Source: Deltaproteobacteria bacterium | GTDB taxonomy: Bacteria > Desulfobacterota_B > Binatia > Binatales > Binataceae | Length of the DNA: 5,739 bases | Direction of reading: 5' to 3' | Assembly: GCA_021827465.1 (NCBI GenBank) | Contig: JAKAVX010000192.1 | Coordinates: 1-5,739 of the forward strand | Shown here: positions 1-5,655 of the stretch, piece by piece | How the letters are laid out: the number at the start of each line of letters is the position of its first letter | Position numbering within the stretch: position 1 is the first letter of the stretch | Position numbers and translations under genes: made by a program | Notes under the pieces: model-generated | Database searches by the model: none | What the model saw: the letters and a program-made list of their open reading frames with translations, nothing else | What the model was told of the DNA's origin: nothing

Positions 1-192
1 TCGGAGGGGCGTGCCAAGCATGCGGCTTTCGTAACCCTGGAAGTGCGGCGCTCGAACCTGGCGGCGCGACAGCTTTATCGCAAACTTAATTTCGAAGAAC
101 GACGTTTGAGACGACACTATTACGGTCCCGGCGAAGACGCCATCGTGATGGAGCTTCGGCTGGACGGCGACGCCCGTCAGCAGCCGCTTTAG
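1..192 (+). CDS. rimI: Ribosomal protein S18-alanine N-acetyltransferase RimI (3' part)
   Basis: Only the last 63 codons are present; the gene enters from the left edge in frame 1 and stops at TAG 190-192. RimI is a GNAT-fold enzyme that moves an acetyl group from acetyl-CoA to the N-terminal alanine of ribosomal protein S18 in the cytoplasm. The visible part matches the RimI C-terminus: TLEVRRSNLAARQLYRKLNF (residues 12-31 of the fragment), then RRHYY and GEDAIVMEL. Glu14 and Tyr26 of the fragment have the spacing of the catalytic Glu103 and Tyr115 of E. coli RimI. The acetyl-CoA loop (RxxGxG/A) would be upstream of the window. One small oddity is Asn30 where the family usually has Gly before Phe (LYxxxGF). 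A related GNAT such as a RimI-like protein of other specificity cannot be excluded from a fragment. No terminator is seen after it; the carD promoter begins about 40 bp downstream. Confidence 0.85.
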   Translation, partial: SEGRAKHAAFVTLEVRRSNLAARQLYRKLNFEERRLRRHYYGPGEDAIVMELRLDGDARQQPL

Positions 193-233
193 AACGCGGT
201 TACAATCAAGCCAGGTCCGTCCCAATTATGCGG

Positions 234-262
234 GTGACAGGTCGGTCAATTTGTGGCATAAT
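234..262 (+). promoter_or_regulatory. Predicted sigma70-type promoter of carD
   Basis: A -35 hexamer GTGACA (234-239, 5 of 6 to TTGACA) and a -10 hexamer CATAAT (257-262, 5 of 6 to TATAAT) are separated by exactly 17 bp. Transcription would start near 269-270, giving carD a leader of about 70 nt. It is the best-matching promoter in the window and sits entirely between rimI and carD, so carD need not depend on read-through from rimI. Confidence 0.72.
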
Positions 263-294
263 TGTTTTTACCGGCGCAATGGGTAGTGATGATC

Positions 295-327
295 CCTGAC
301 TGGGACATCAACCGCCCCACTCTCAGG
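295..327 (+). other. Possible stem-loop in the carD leader
   Basis: CCTGA (295-299) can pair with TCAGG (323-327), and just inside it TGGG (301-304) can pair with CCCA (316-319), leaving a small asymmetric internal loop and an 11-nt apical loop. The fold ends only 3 nt before the carD Shine-Dalgarno sequence at 331-336. It is short and interrupted, so its stability is uncertain. No known riboswitch class is recognisable. Confidence 0.3.
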
Positions 328-330
328 CCC

Positions 331-336
331 GGTGAG
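331..336 (+). promoter_or_regulatory. Ribosome binding site deciding the carD start
   Basis: GGTGAG lies 5 nt before the GTG at 342. It supports GTG 342 rather than the in-frame ATG at 357, which is 20 nt away and has no purine-rich site of its own. Confidence 0.7.
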
Positions 337-341
337 AAAAA

Positions 342-851
342 GTGCCTAAAGTAAAAATGAATTTGCCATTCAAGAAGGGCGAGAAGGTGGTGTACCCGGC
401 CCATGGGGTTGCCGTTATAGATGACATCCAAGTCCGGGTGATCTCCGGAACCGAACGCCGGTTTTACGTGCTTCGGATTCTTGGTACTGAAAAGATGACG
501 ATCATGATTCCCACCGAGAACGTTGAGGCGGTCGGACTCCGGCGCGTCATCGGCAAAGACATGGTCGACAAGATTTACCGCATCCTCAGGCAGAAGAAGG
601 TCGAAGTCGACTCACAAACCTGGAACCGGCGCTATCGCGAATACACTGAGAAGATCAAGACCGGCTCTCCTCTTGAAATCGCAAAAGTCCTGCGCGATCT
701 GCTGGTGCTGAAGAGCGATAAGGAGCTTTCCTTCGGCGAACGCAAGATGCTTGACACGGCACGAAGCCTGCTGGTCAAAGAACTTTCGATCGCGAAGGCT
801 CATCCCGAAGAAGAGATCATGGAAGAGCTGAGGACGATTTTCGCCAATTAG
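342..851 (+). CDS. carD: CarD/CdnL-family RNA polymerase-binding transcription regulator
   Basis: A 169-residue protein of the CarD_CdnL_TRCF family. Members bind the RNA polymerase beta subunit through an N-terminal Tudor-like domain and stabilise the open complex at promoters, notably of rRNA genes, through a helical C-terminal domain. The N-terminal domain (about residues 10-65) shows GEKVVYPAHGVAVI and MTIMIPTENVEAVGLRRV, both family hallmarks. The C-terminal part (about 70-169) is helical and charged and carries Trp94, in the place of the conserved tryptophan that wedges the upstream edge of the transcription bubble in mycobacterial and myxobacterial homologues. The length fits standalone CarD/CdnL (about 160-170). 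The start is GTG 342, chosen for its Shine-Dalgarno; ATG 357 (MNLPFKKG) is the alternative. It has its own promoter at 234-262 and intrinsic terminator at 884-918, so it is probably monocistronic. carD next to ispD is a recurring arrangement in bacterial genomes. Confidence 0.95.
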   Translation: MPKVKMNLPFKKGEKVVYPAHGVAVIDDIQVRVISGTERRFYVLRILGTEKMTIMIPTENVEAVGLRRVIGKDMVDKIYRILRQKKVEVDSQTWNRRYREYTEKIKTGSPLEIAKVLRDLLVLKSDKELSFGERKMLDTARSLLVKELSIAKAHPEEEIMEELRTIFAN

Positions 852-883
852 CGCGCCTTCCCAACTTCAGACGCTTTCGGCAG

Positions 884-918
884 GGGCCGAGCAATCAAAG
901 CTTGGCCCTTTTCTTTTT
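884..918 (+). terminator. Intrinsic (Rho-independent) terminator of carD
   Basis: A 9-bp stem GGGCCGAGC (884-892) / GCTTGGCCC (900-908) with a single G-U wobble and a 7-nt loop AATCAAA is followed by TTTTCTTTTT (909-918). It lies 33 bp after the carD stop and 42 bp before the ispD start, so most carD transcripts should end here and ispD should need its own promoter. Confidence 0.88.
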
Positions 919-936
919 CTCGAAACTTCGCTCGGC

Positions 937-942
937 TATAAG
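937..942 (+). promoter_or_regulatory. Possible -10 element of ispD
   Basis: TATAAG matches 5 of 6 bases of the -10 consensus and lies between the carD terminator and ispD, where a promoter is expected. The best-spaced -35 candidate is the T-rich 914-919 (17-bp spacer), which matches TTGACA poorly. A start near 949 would leave a leader of only about 10 nt before ATG 960. Confidence 0.35.
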
Positions 943-959
943 AGCCGGTACGCCTGCGC

Positions 960-1646
960 ATGCGAACCTCCGCAATAATCGTGGCAGCGGGAAGCGGCAG
1001 CCGCCTCGGCGTCAGCCAACCGAAAGCGTTTGTCACCCTCAGCGGGCGAACTCTGCTCGCTCACTCGCTCGCAACCGTAGCGGCGCTCGAGGAAATCCTC
1101 GAAGTTGTGGTCACGGTCCCGCCCGGGATGGAGACTGAGGCGCGAGCCGAAGCGCGCCGGACAGGGATGACGATACCGGTCAAGGTTACCGAGGGCGGCT
1201 CCGAGCGGCAGGACTCGGTCAGGATCGCACTTTCGCTCACCAGCGCCGAATCTGACCTGGTCGTAATCCATGACGCGGCTCGCCCGTTCGCATCGCCAGT
1301 GCTTTTCAAACGATGTATCGAAGCCGCGGCGCGCTCCGGCGGAGCTATCGCCGCAATTCCGGTTGCCGACACGCTGAAGCGCGTCGAGGAAAATCTGATC
1401 GCGGCGACCGTGCCCCGCGCCGGTCTTTACCAGGCGCAGACGCCGCAGGCGTTCCGCCGCCGGACGCTGATCGAAGCGCATGAACGCGCCCGCGCCGCCG
1501 GGATAACCGCGACCGACGACGCCGACCTGGTCGAACGGCTCGGCGAAAGAGTCGAGATTGTCGAAGGCTCGGCCTTGAATCTGAAGATCACGACCCGCTC
1601 CGACCTTCAGATTGCAGAAGCCATAGCGGCCACGCTCGCGAAGTAG
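960..1646 (+). CDS. ispD: 2-C-methyl-D-erythritol 4-phosphate cytidylyltransferase (IspD)
   Basis: IspD joins MEP and CTP to give CDP-methylerythritol and pyrophosphate, the third step of the non-mevalonate isoprenoid pathway, in the cytoplasm. The 228-residue length is typical. The nucleotide-binding motif AAGSGSRLG (9-17) with Arg15, followed by Pro-Lys22, matches the Arg20/Lys27 pair of E. coli IspD. GGSERQDSV (79-87), HDAARPF (104-110), VADTLKR (135-141), QTPQAF (160-165), TDDADLVE (185-192) and NLKITT (207-212, with Lys209) follow in family order; Arg153 corresponds to the substrate-binding Arg157. An in-frame TAA at 939-941 makes ATG 960 the first possible ATG. No good Shine-Dalgarno precedes it. 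ispF, often fused to or directly behind ispD, is absent: the next gene is convergent larE, 27 bp away. Confidence 0.97.
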   Translation: MRTSAIIVAAGSGSRLGVSQPKAFVTLSGRTLLAHSLATVAALEEILEVVVTVPPGMETEARAEARRTGMTIPVKVTEGGSERQDSVRIALSLTSAESDLVVIHDAARPFASPVLFKRCIEAAARSGGAIAAIPVADTLKRVEENLIAATVPRAGLYQAQTPQAFRRRTLIEAHERARAAGITATDDADLVERLGERVEIVEGSALNLKITTRSDLQIAEAIAATLAK

Positions 1647-1673
1647 GAAAACGGCCGCCGACCGAGTCGCGCG

Positions 1674-2519
1674 CTATTCGACAGTTCTGGGAGCCGGGCT
1701 CTGCGCTTCGCCGATTACGCCTTCGTTCAACGAACCCGAGCGAAACCCGCGCAGATCAAGCGTGACAAAGCGAAACCCTATCTTTCTGAACTCGTAATCG
1801 ATGACCTCGCGCAGCCGAGGCTGAAGCACGCGCTCGATCTCGGCGCTCTCCAGTTCCAGCCGCGCGACGTCGCCATGATATCTGACGCGCACGACGCGAA
1901 AGCCAAGTCCACGAAGCAATTGTTCGCCCTGCTCCACTTTGCGCAGACCCTCGGGCGTTATCTCGGTGCCGTACGGAAAGCGCGAGGAAAGACACGGCGA
2001 GGCCGGACGATCCCAGGTCGGAAGGCCCAGCTCGCGCGATAGTTCGCGAATCCCGGCCTTCGGCAATTCGACTTCGACCAGCGGATGGCGCACGCGGCGT
2101 TCCGCGGCCGCCTTCATCCCGGGGCGATAGTCGCGCAGATCGTCAAGGTTGAGCCCGTCGACGATCTGGGAGATACCTAGTTCTCCGGCCTTCGCCTCGC
2201 AGACTGTGAAGAGATTGCTCTTGCACAGATAGCATCGATGAATGGGATTGCTCGCGTAGCCGGGCACGTCGAGCTCGTTCGATTCCACGACCATGTGACG
2301 CGCGTCGATAAGCCGCGCCATCTCGATTGCCGAGCGGCGGTCTTCCTCCGGCATCGTCGGCGAAGTGGTCGTGAGCGCGAGAACGCGATCGCCGATCGTG
2401 TCGTGGGCGACCTTCAGGACGAAAGTGCTGTCGACTCCGCCGGAAAACGCGACCATCACGCTTTCCATCGGAGCGAACACGGCTCTGAGCCGTTCGAGTT
2501 TTTCCGCGAGCTCTTCCAT
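1674..2519 (-). CDS. larE: LarE-type ATP-dependent sacrificial sulfur transferase
   Basis: A 281-residue PP-loop enzyme. LarE adenylates the carboxylates of pyridinium-3,5-biscarboxylic acid mononucleotide and inserts sulfur while making the nickel-pincer cofactor of lactate racemase and relatives. The PP-loop SGGVDST is at 26-32. NPIHRCYLCK (91-100) gives a CxxC pair (Cys96, Cys99); DGLNLDDLRDYRPG (121-134) and HPLVEVELPK (145-154) follow; PASPCLSSRFPYGTEIT (172-188) places a cysteine at 176, the number of the sacrificed cysteine in Lactiplantibacillus plantarum LarE. RVRYHGD (211-217) and LDLRGFRSGSLNEG (254-267) complete the family pattern. The combination of CxxC with Cys176 is the type reported to hold a [4Fe-4S] cluster in some LarE proteins, which would spare the protein cysteine. 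It lies 42 bp behind cysK on the same strand and is probably co-transcribed. No larB or larC is in view, so the exact substrate in this organism is inferred. The start ATG 2519 has only a weak GAG upstream. Confidence 0.9.
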   Translation of the reverse strand: MEELAEKLERLRAVFAPMESVMVAFSGGVDSTFVLKVAHDTIGDRVLALTTTSPTMPEEDRRSAIEMARLIDARHMVVESNELDVPGYASNPIHRCYLCKSNLFTVCEAKAGELGISQIVDGLNLDDLRDYRPGMKAAAERRVRHPLVEVELPKAGIRELSRELGLPTWDRPASPCLSSRFPYGTEITPEGLRKVEQGEQLLRGLGFRVVRVRYHGDVARLELESAEIERVLQPRLREVIDYEFRKIGFRFVTLDLRGFRSGSLNEGVIGEAQSPAPRTVE

Positions 2520-2561
2520 CGTCTCAGCGCCCGGCGCAAAACCGGACGCCCTAGCGCACGC

Positions 2562-3497
2562 TCAGATACCCTCGGCCTGGAACAGGTCGGTGGTGAGATA
2601 GCGTTCGCCGGTATCGGGGAAAATCACCGCGACCAGGTTGCCCTTCCCGAGCCGTTTCGCGACCTGCATCGCGGCACAGCAGTTGGCGCCCGAGGAGATC
2701 CCGACCAGCACCCCTTCCTGGCGCGCCAGCTTGCGCGCGTGGGACGAAGCGTCCTCGTCGCTGACGGTGATTATCTCGTCGTAAACCCTCGTGTCGAGGT
2801 TCTTCGGAACGAAGCCCGCCCCGATTCCCTGGATTTTGTGAAATCCCGCCTCGCCTCCGGACAGCACCGGAGAGTTCCTGGGCTCGACCGCGACGATAAG
2901 GGGACGGTTCCTCAGATTCTCACGCAGGTAACGTCCGATTCCGGTTATCGTGCCGCCGGTACCGACTCCGGCAACAAACGCGTCTATCCGCGAAAGCTGT
3001 TCGACAAGTTCCGGACCGGTGGTGCGATAGTGCATCTCCGGGTTGGCCGGATTGCTGAACTGCTGGGGCATGAAGTAGCCCGGATTCTCGCGCACCAGTT
3101 CCTCGGCCTTGGCGATCGCTCCGTGCATCCCACGCGTATCGGGAGTGAGCACCAGTTCCGCGCCGTAGGCGACCAGCAACGAGCGCCGTTCCTCGCTCAT
3201 CGTGTCCGGCATCGTCAGGATGAGCCGATAGCCCTTGACCGCGGAAACCATGGCAAGCCCGATCCCGGTGTTTCCCGAGGTCGGCTCGACGATCGTGTCG
3301 CCCGGCTTGATCCGGCCCGCCTCTTCGGCCGCTTCGATCATCGCAAGGCAGATTCGATCCTTGACGCTGCCGCCCGGATTGAAATTCTCGAGCTTGGCCC
3401 ATACTTCGGCGTCGTCCGGGCCGGGAATCCGGTTCAGGCGCACGACCGGGGTATGCCCGATCAGTTCGAGCGGGGAGCTGACAACGCTTAACGGCAT
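2562..3497 (-). CDS. cysK: Cysteine synthase A (O-acetylserine sulfhydrylase)
   Basis: A PLP enzyme that replaces the acetyl group of O-acetyl-L-serine with sulfide to make L-cysteine in the cytoplasm. With ATG 3497 the protein has 311 residues, the family norm. It opens with [18 protein letters not shown]. The PLP lysine is Lys46 in [15 protein letters not shown] (73-78) is the substrate and cofactor asparagine loop; [19 protein letters not shown] is the CysK signature; GTGGT (179-183) is the phosphate-binding loop; GISSGAN has Ser269 facing the pyridine nitrogen; and [13 protein letters not shown] closes the protein. A close OAS-sulfhydrylase type such as CysM or a cystathionine beta-synthase catalytic domain is less likely. 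A longer frame from TTG 3518 adds seven residues with no family match and no ribosome site, so ATG is preferred. larE follows after 42 bp, suggesting a cysteine and sulfur-transfer unit. Confidence 0.95.
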   Translation of the reverse strand: MPLSVVSSPLELIGHTPVVRLNRIPGPDDAEVWAKLENFNPGGSVKDRICLAMIEAAEEAGRIKPGDTIVEPTSGNTGIGLAMVSAVKGYRLILTMPDTMSEERRSLLVAYGAELVLTPDTRGMHGAIAKAEELVRENPGYFMPQQFSNPANPEMHYRTTGPELVEQLSRIDAFVAGVGTGGTITGIGRYLRENLRNRPLIVAVEPRNSPVLSGGEAGFHKIQGIGAGFVPKNLDTRVYDEIITVSDEDASSHARKLARQEGVLVGISSGANCCAAMQVAKRLGKGNLVAVIFPDTGERYLTTDLFQAEGI

Positions 3498-3505
3498 ACC
3501 GGTGG

Positions 3506-3511
3506 ATTCTA
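3506..3511 (-). promoter_or_regulatory. Possible -10 element of cysK-larE
   Basis: Read on the minus strand, TAGAAT (3511 down to 3506) matches 5 of 6 bases of TATAAT and ends 8 nt before ATG 3497, which would put the transcript start at or within a couple of bases of the start codon. No convincing -35 hexamer is found at 16-18 bp, so this is tentative. Confidence 0.3.
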
Positions 3512-3613
3512 GCGTCAAATGCCCGCGCTTTGCGACTGGATGGCGGGCGATCTAAGCGCGCGCGGACGTGGGCTATTGGCGCGCCGGGATCGGTGGTTAG
3601 ATTCGTTAGCGCG

Positions 3614-4558
3614 ATGCACGGCAATGGAAATCACACGCCTTCCGAAAAGGGTGGGCGACCGCCCGTGCTCGTCATCTTTCCGGGCGCGCTCGGTGACTTG
3701 ATTTGCCTCACGCCGACGCTTGATGCGCTCGCCCGCCGCCATCGCGACGCTCAACTGGAGCTGATGGCGCGCGACGAGCTGGCCCGCTTCGCGGTCGGAC
3801 GGATGGGCGTCACGCGCGCCCACTCGATAGACCGGCGCGAAGTGAGCCAACTGTTCCGCGGCGACGACGAGCCCGGCGACGAGGCACGGCGCTTCTTCGG
3901 ATCGTTTTGCCGAATCTATTCCTTCTTCAGCGCCGGCGATCCTGCCTTTTGCGCCGCGCTCGAGAAGGCCGCCATGGGCCTGCCGGTCACGTTTCATCGC
4001 TTCCGCCCGGCGGGAACCGGTCATGTTGCCGACGCCTACCTGTGTGAGATCGGCGAGGAATCAGGCCGCGTCGAGCCAAGCATGGGTTTTTCCACCGCCG
4101 ATCTAGAGTCCGCGGCGCGCCGTCTCTGGGGTCTAACGGAGGCGGGCAAATTCATCGCAATCTTTCCGGGCAGCGGGAGCCCGGCCAAGAACTGGCCCGC
4201 CGAGCGATTCGCCGCGCTCGCAAGGCAGCTCGGAAAAGAGAGTCGCGTGGTGTTCGTGCTCGGACCGGCCGAAGCCGGCTTGGAGCACAAGCTCTTCGGG
4301 ACGTATCCGCTCCTGCGCGGCCTCTCGCTCGGAACGGTGGCCGCGATTGCCCGCTTCGCCTCGGCCTTTATCGGGGTCGATTCGGGCGTCTCGCATCTGG
4401 CCTCGGCGGCAGGAACGCCGGGCGTGGTTCTGTTCGGGCCCACCGATCCGGCCCGATGGCGGCCGTTGGGGCGGGTCGAAGTGCTGAGACGTAACCCAAT
4501 AGAGATGATTGAACCGGACGAAGTTATCGCGGCGCTGCACCGGCTGCGTATGGTATGA
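3614..4558 (+). CDS. Glycosyltransferase family 9 (ADP-heptose:LPS heptosyltransferase-like)
   Basis: A 314-residue GT-B fold protein of family GT9, whose known members add L-glycero-D-manno-heptose from ADP-heptose to the inner core of lipopolysaccharide at the cytoplasmic face of the inner membrane. The N-terminal acceptor domain has VLVIFPGALGDLICLTP (18-34), containing the GALGD motif with its catalytic-type Asp28. The C-terminal donor domain has IFPGSGSPAKNWP (183-195), GVDSGVSHLASAAGTPGVVLFGPTDPARWRP across 254-284. In many members the PGSG motif is preceded by His; here it is Phe. Which heptose position it acts on, or whether it uses another sugar, cannot be told. ATG 3614 is chosen because the first motif then lies about 18 residues in, as usual. 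A frame from TTG 3530 adds 28 residues of no family character and would leave almost no room for promoters between it and cysK. No clear Shine-Dalgarno is seen; GTG 3593 is a further alternative. No other LPS gene is in view. Confidence 0.88.
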   Translation: MHGNGNHTPSEKGGRPPVLVIFPGALGDLICLTPTLDALARRHRDAQLELMARDELARFAVGRMGVTRAHSIDRREVSQLFRGDDEPGDEARRFFGSFCRIYSFFSAGDPAFCAALEKAAMGLPVTFHRFRPAGTGHVADAYLCEIGEESGRVEPSMGFSTADLESAARRLWGLTEAGKFIAIFPGSGSPAKNWPAERFAALARQLGKESRVVFVLGPAEAGLEHKLFGTYPLLRGLSLGTVAAIARFASAFIGVDSGVSHLASAAGTPGVVLFGPTDPARWRPLGRVEVLRRNPIEMIEPDEVIAALHRLRMV

Positions 4559-4584
4559 TTTACGCGACGGAGCGTTCGCGCGCA

Positions 4585-4600
4585 GCCGAATCAATTCGGC
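4585..4600. repeat. Perfect 16-bp palindrome downstream of the GT9 gene
   Basis: GCCGAATCAATTCGGC consists of 7-bp arms around a central CA. As RNA it could form a 6-bp stem with a 4-nt loop, but no T-run follows, so it is a poor intrinsic terminator. It could equally be a protein-binding site. It lies 27 bp after the GT9 stop codon and about 100 bp before the htpX promoter. Confidence 0.5.
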
Positions 4601-4652
4601 AGAAATTCGTCTCAAGGCTAGAGGGTTCGCCGCGGTCGCAGATGCATGAAAA

Positions 4653-4669
4653 CGCGCTCCAGCCGCGCG
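4653..4669. repeat. Short GC-rich inverted repeat in the GT9-htpX gap
   Basis: CGCGC (4653-4657) and GCGCG (4665-4669) flank a 7-nt spacer. A run of six A follows on the plus strand and, read on the minus strand, TTTTC follows the stem. This resembles a very weak minus-strand terminator, but no minus-strand gene ends here. Its role is unknown and it may be chance in GC-rich DNA. Confidence 0.2.
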
Positions 4670-4712
4670 AAAAAATGATTACGTTGACTGTAAAATGGGC
4701 GTAGCGTAGCTT
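4670..4712 (+). promoter_or_regulatory. Predicted promoter of htpX with AT-rich upstream element
   Basis: A -35 hexamer TTGACT (4684-4689, 5 of 6) is followed after 17 bp by TAGCTT (4707-4712), a weaker -10 that keeps the important T1, A2 and T6. The 14 bp before the -35 (4670-4683) are AT-rich and begin with six A, as in an UP element. The start would be near 4719, giving a leader of about 70 nt. It does not resemble the E. coli sigma32 heat-shock promoter, and no CIRCE repeat is seen. Confidence 0.45.
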
Positions 4713-4780
4713 CAAAATTACGCCTGCGTCCGGGTTGTTTGGAGGCAAAAGCCGCCAGGTATTGCGTTCGAACAAACCGC

Positions 4781-4787
4781 AGGTGAG
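4781..4787 (+). promoter_or_regulatory. Ribosome binding site deciding the htpX start
   Basis: AGGTGAG lies 4 nt before ATG 4792. A stronger-looking GGAGG at 4741-4745 has no start codon at suitable spacing; it could pair imperfectly with GCCGCC at 4751-4756 and is not used for this start. Confidence 0.65.
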
Positions 4788-4791
4788 TGAA

Positions 4792-5643
4792 ATGGGTAGC
4801 TTTTTCAAGACCACGTTTCTCCTCGGTGCTCTGACCGGTCTGCTGATGCTGTTGGGCGGGCTTATAGGCGGTTCGCAGGGGCTGATGCTCGCCTTCGCTT
4901 TCGCGGCCGTGATGAACCTCGGGAGTTACTGGTTTTCGGACCGTATCGTGCTCGCCTCGTATGGCGCGCAAAAACTCGACGCGAGCTCGGCGCCCGAGCT
5001 TTACTCTATCGTTCAGGAACTGTCGCAGGCCGCGCGTATCCCGATGCCGCGGCTGTACATGATTGACACGGACACGCCCAACGCGTTTGCCACCGGGCGC
5101 AACCCGTCGCATGCCGCGGTCGCGGTGACGCGCGGAATCATGCGTATCTGCAACCGCGAGGAACTCAAGGGCGTAATCGGCCATGAGCTGTCGCACGTCA
5201 TCAACCGCGACATCCTGACCAGCTCGATCGCCGCGACGCTCGCGGGCGCGATCATGATGATCGGAACGTGGCTCAGATGGGGCGCAATCTTCGGCCTAGG
5301 CCGCGACGAAGAAGGCGAAGGCGGCATCGCGGGACTTCTGGTCGGTGCGATTATCGCGCCGATCGCGGCCTCGCTCATCCAGCTTGCGATTTCGCGCACC
5401 CGTGAGTATCAGGCCGACGCAAGCGGCGCGCGGCTGACCCATAATCCGATCCTGCTCGCCAACGCGCTTCGCAAACTCGAGATGGCGAACGAGCAGCTTC
5501 CGCTGCAAGGCGCGAACCCCGCAACCGCCCATCTTTTTATCGTCAATCCGCTTAGCGCCAAGGGACTTACCCGGCTGTTCTCGACCCATCCGCCCATCGA
5601 GGAGCGGATTCGGCGGCTGGAAGCGATGGCGGGAAAGGCCTGA
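4792..5643 (+). CDS. htpX: HtpX, membrane-bound M48-family zinc metalloprotease
   Basis: A 283-residue integral membrane protease that, in E. coli, works with FtsH to degrade misfolded inner-membrane proteins, with its active site on the cytoplasmic side. Two hydrophobic segments at the N-terminus (about 8-26 and 30-48) are followed by the conserved [19 protein letters not shown] (42-60). The zinc site HELSH is at 131-135, with Glu132 as the general base, and the third ligand is probably Glu205 in SRTREYQAD. Two more hydrophobic segments (about 145-168 and 178-200) lie between them. NAFATGRNP (97-105) and [13 protein letters not shown] (264-276) are also family marks. Length is normal for HtpX. 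The start is ATG 4792 with a clear Shine-Dalgarno; the open frame runs back to TTG 4735, but those 19 residues are polar and unlike the family. The next gene starts 12 bp after the stop, so the two are co-transcribed. Confidence 0.96.
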   Translation: MGSFFKTTFLLGALTGLLMLLGGLIGGSQGLMLAFAFAAVMNLGSYWFSDRIVLASYGAQKLDASSAPELYSIVQELSQAARIPMPRLYMIDTDTPNAFATGRNPSHAAVAVTRGIMRICNREELKGVIGHELSHVINRDILTSSIAATLAGAIMMIGTWLRWGAIFGLGRDEEGEGGIAGLLVGAIIAPIAASLIQLAISRTREYQADASGARLTHNPILLANALRKLEMANEQLPLQGANPATAHLFIVNPLSAKGLTRLFSTHPPIEERIRRLEAMAGKA

Positions 5644-5650
5644 GGAGAGG
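5643..5650 (+). promoter_or_regulatory. Ribosome binding site of the last gene
   Basis: AGGAGAGG begins on the last base of the htpX stop codon and ends 5 nt before ATG 5656. It is the strongest Shine-Dalgarno in the window, and its overlap with the htpX stop suggests translational coupling. Confidence 0.75.
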
Positions 5651-5655
5651 ATCCG

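Noticed and set aside
936..1481. A 181-codon minus-strand frame opposite ispD.
   Set aside because: IspD motifs run through the whole sense strand, while the antisense peptide is Arg-rich and featureless.
2527..2550. Inverted repeats in the cysK-larE gap (GCGCC-C-GGCGC, and GGCG/CGCC further along) as a terminator or attenuator.
   Set aside because: The arms are 4-5 bp, the first has a one-base centre and cannot form a hairpin well, and no T-run follows on the minus strand.
2238..3491. A 417-codon open frame on the plus strand, the longest in the window, antisense to cysK and part of larE.
   Set aside because: It lies opposite two proteins with full sets of family motifs, its translation is rich in Arg, Asp and His with no recognisable domain, and it has no ribosome site. 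Long antisense frames are a known by-product of codon use in GC-rich genes.
3530..3613. N-terminal extension of the GT9 protein from TTG 3530.
   Set aside because: The extra 28 residues are basic and unlike the family, no ribosome site precedes the TTG, and this start would lie within 12 bp of the alternative cysK start, leaving no promoter space.
3515..4024. A 169-codon minus-strand frame opposite the 5' half of the GT9 gene, ending close to cysK.
   Set aside because: It mirrors a motif-bearing GT9 gene and shows no protein-family features.
4670..4712. Heat-shock (sigma32 or CIRCE) control of htpX.
   Set aside because: No CTTGAA / CCCCAT-like pair or TTAGCACTC-GAGTGCTAA repeat is present; the visible signals are of the housekeeping type.
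4735..4791. N-terminal extension of HtpX from TTG 4735.
   Set aside because: The 19 extra residues are polar, whereas HtpX starts directly with a membrane segment, and ATG 4792 has a proper Shine-Dalgarno.
4618..5196. A 192-codon minus-strand frame opposite the start of htpX and its promoter.
   Set aside because: It crosses the htpX promoter and the conserved HtpX N-terminus, has Arg/His-rich low-information composition and shows no ribosome site.
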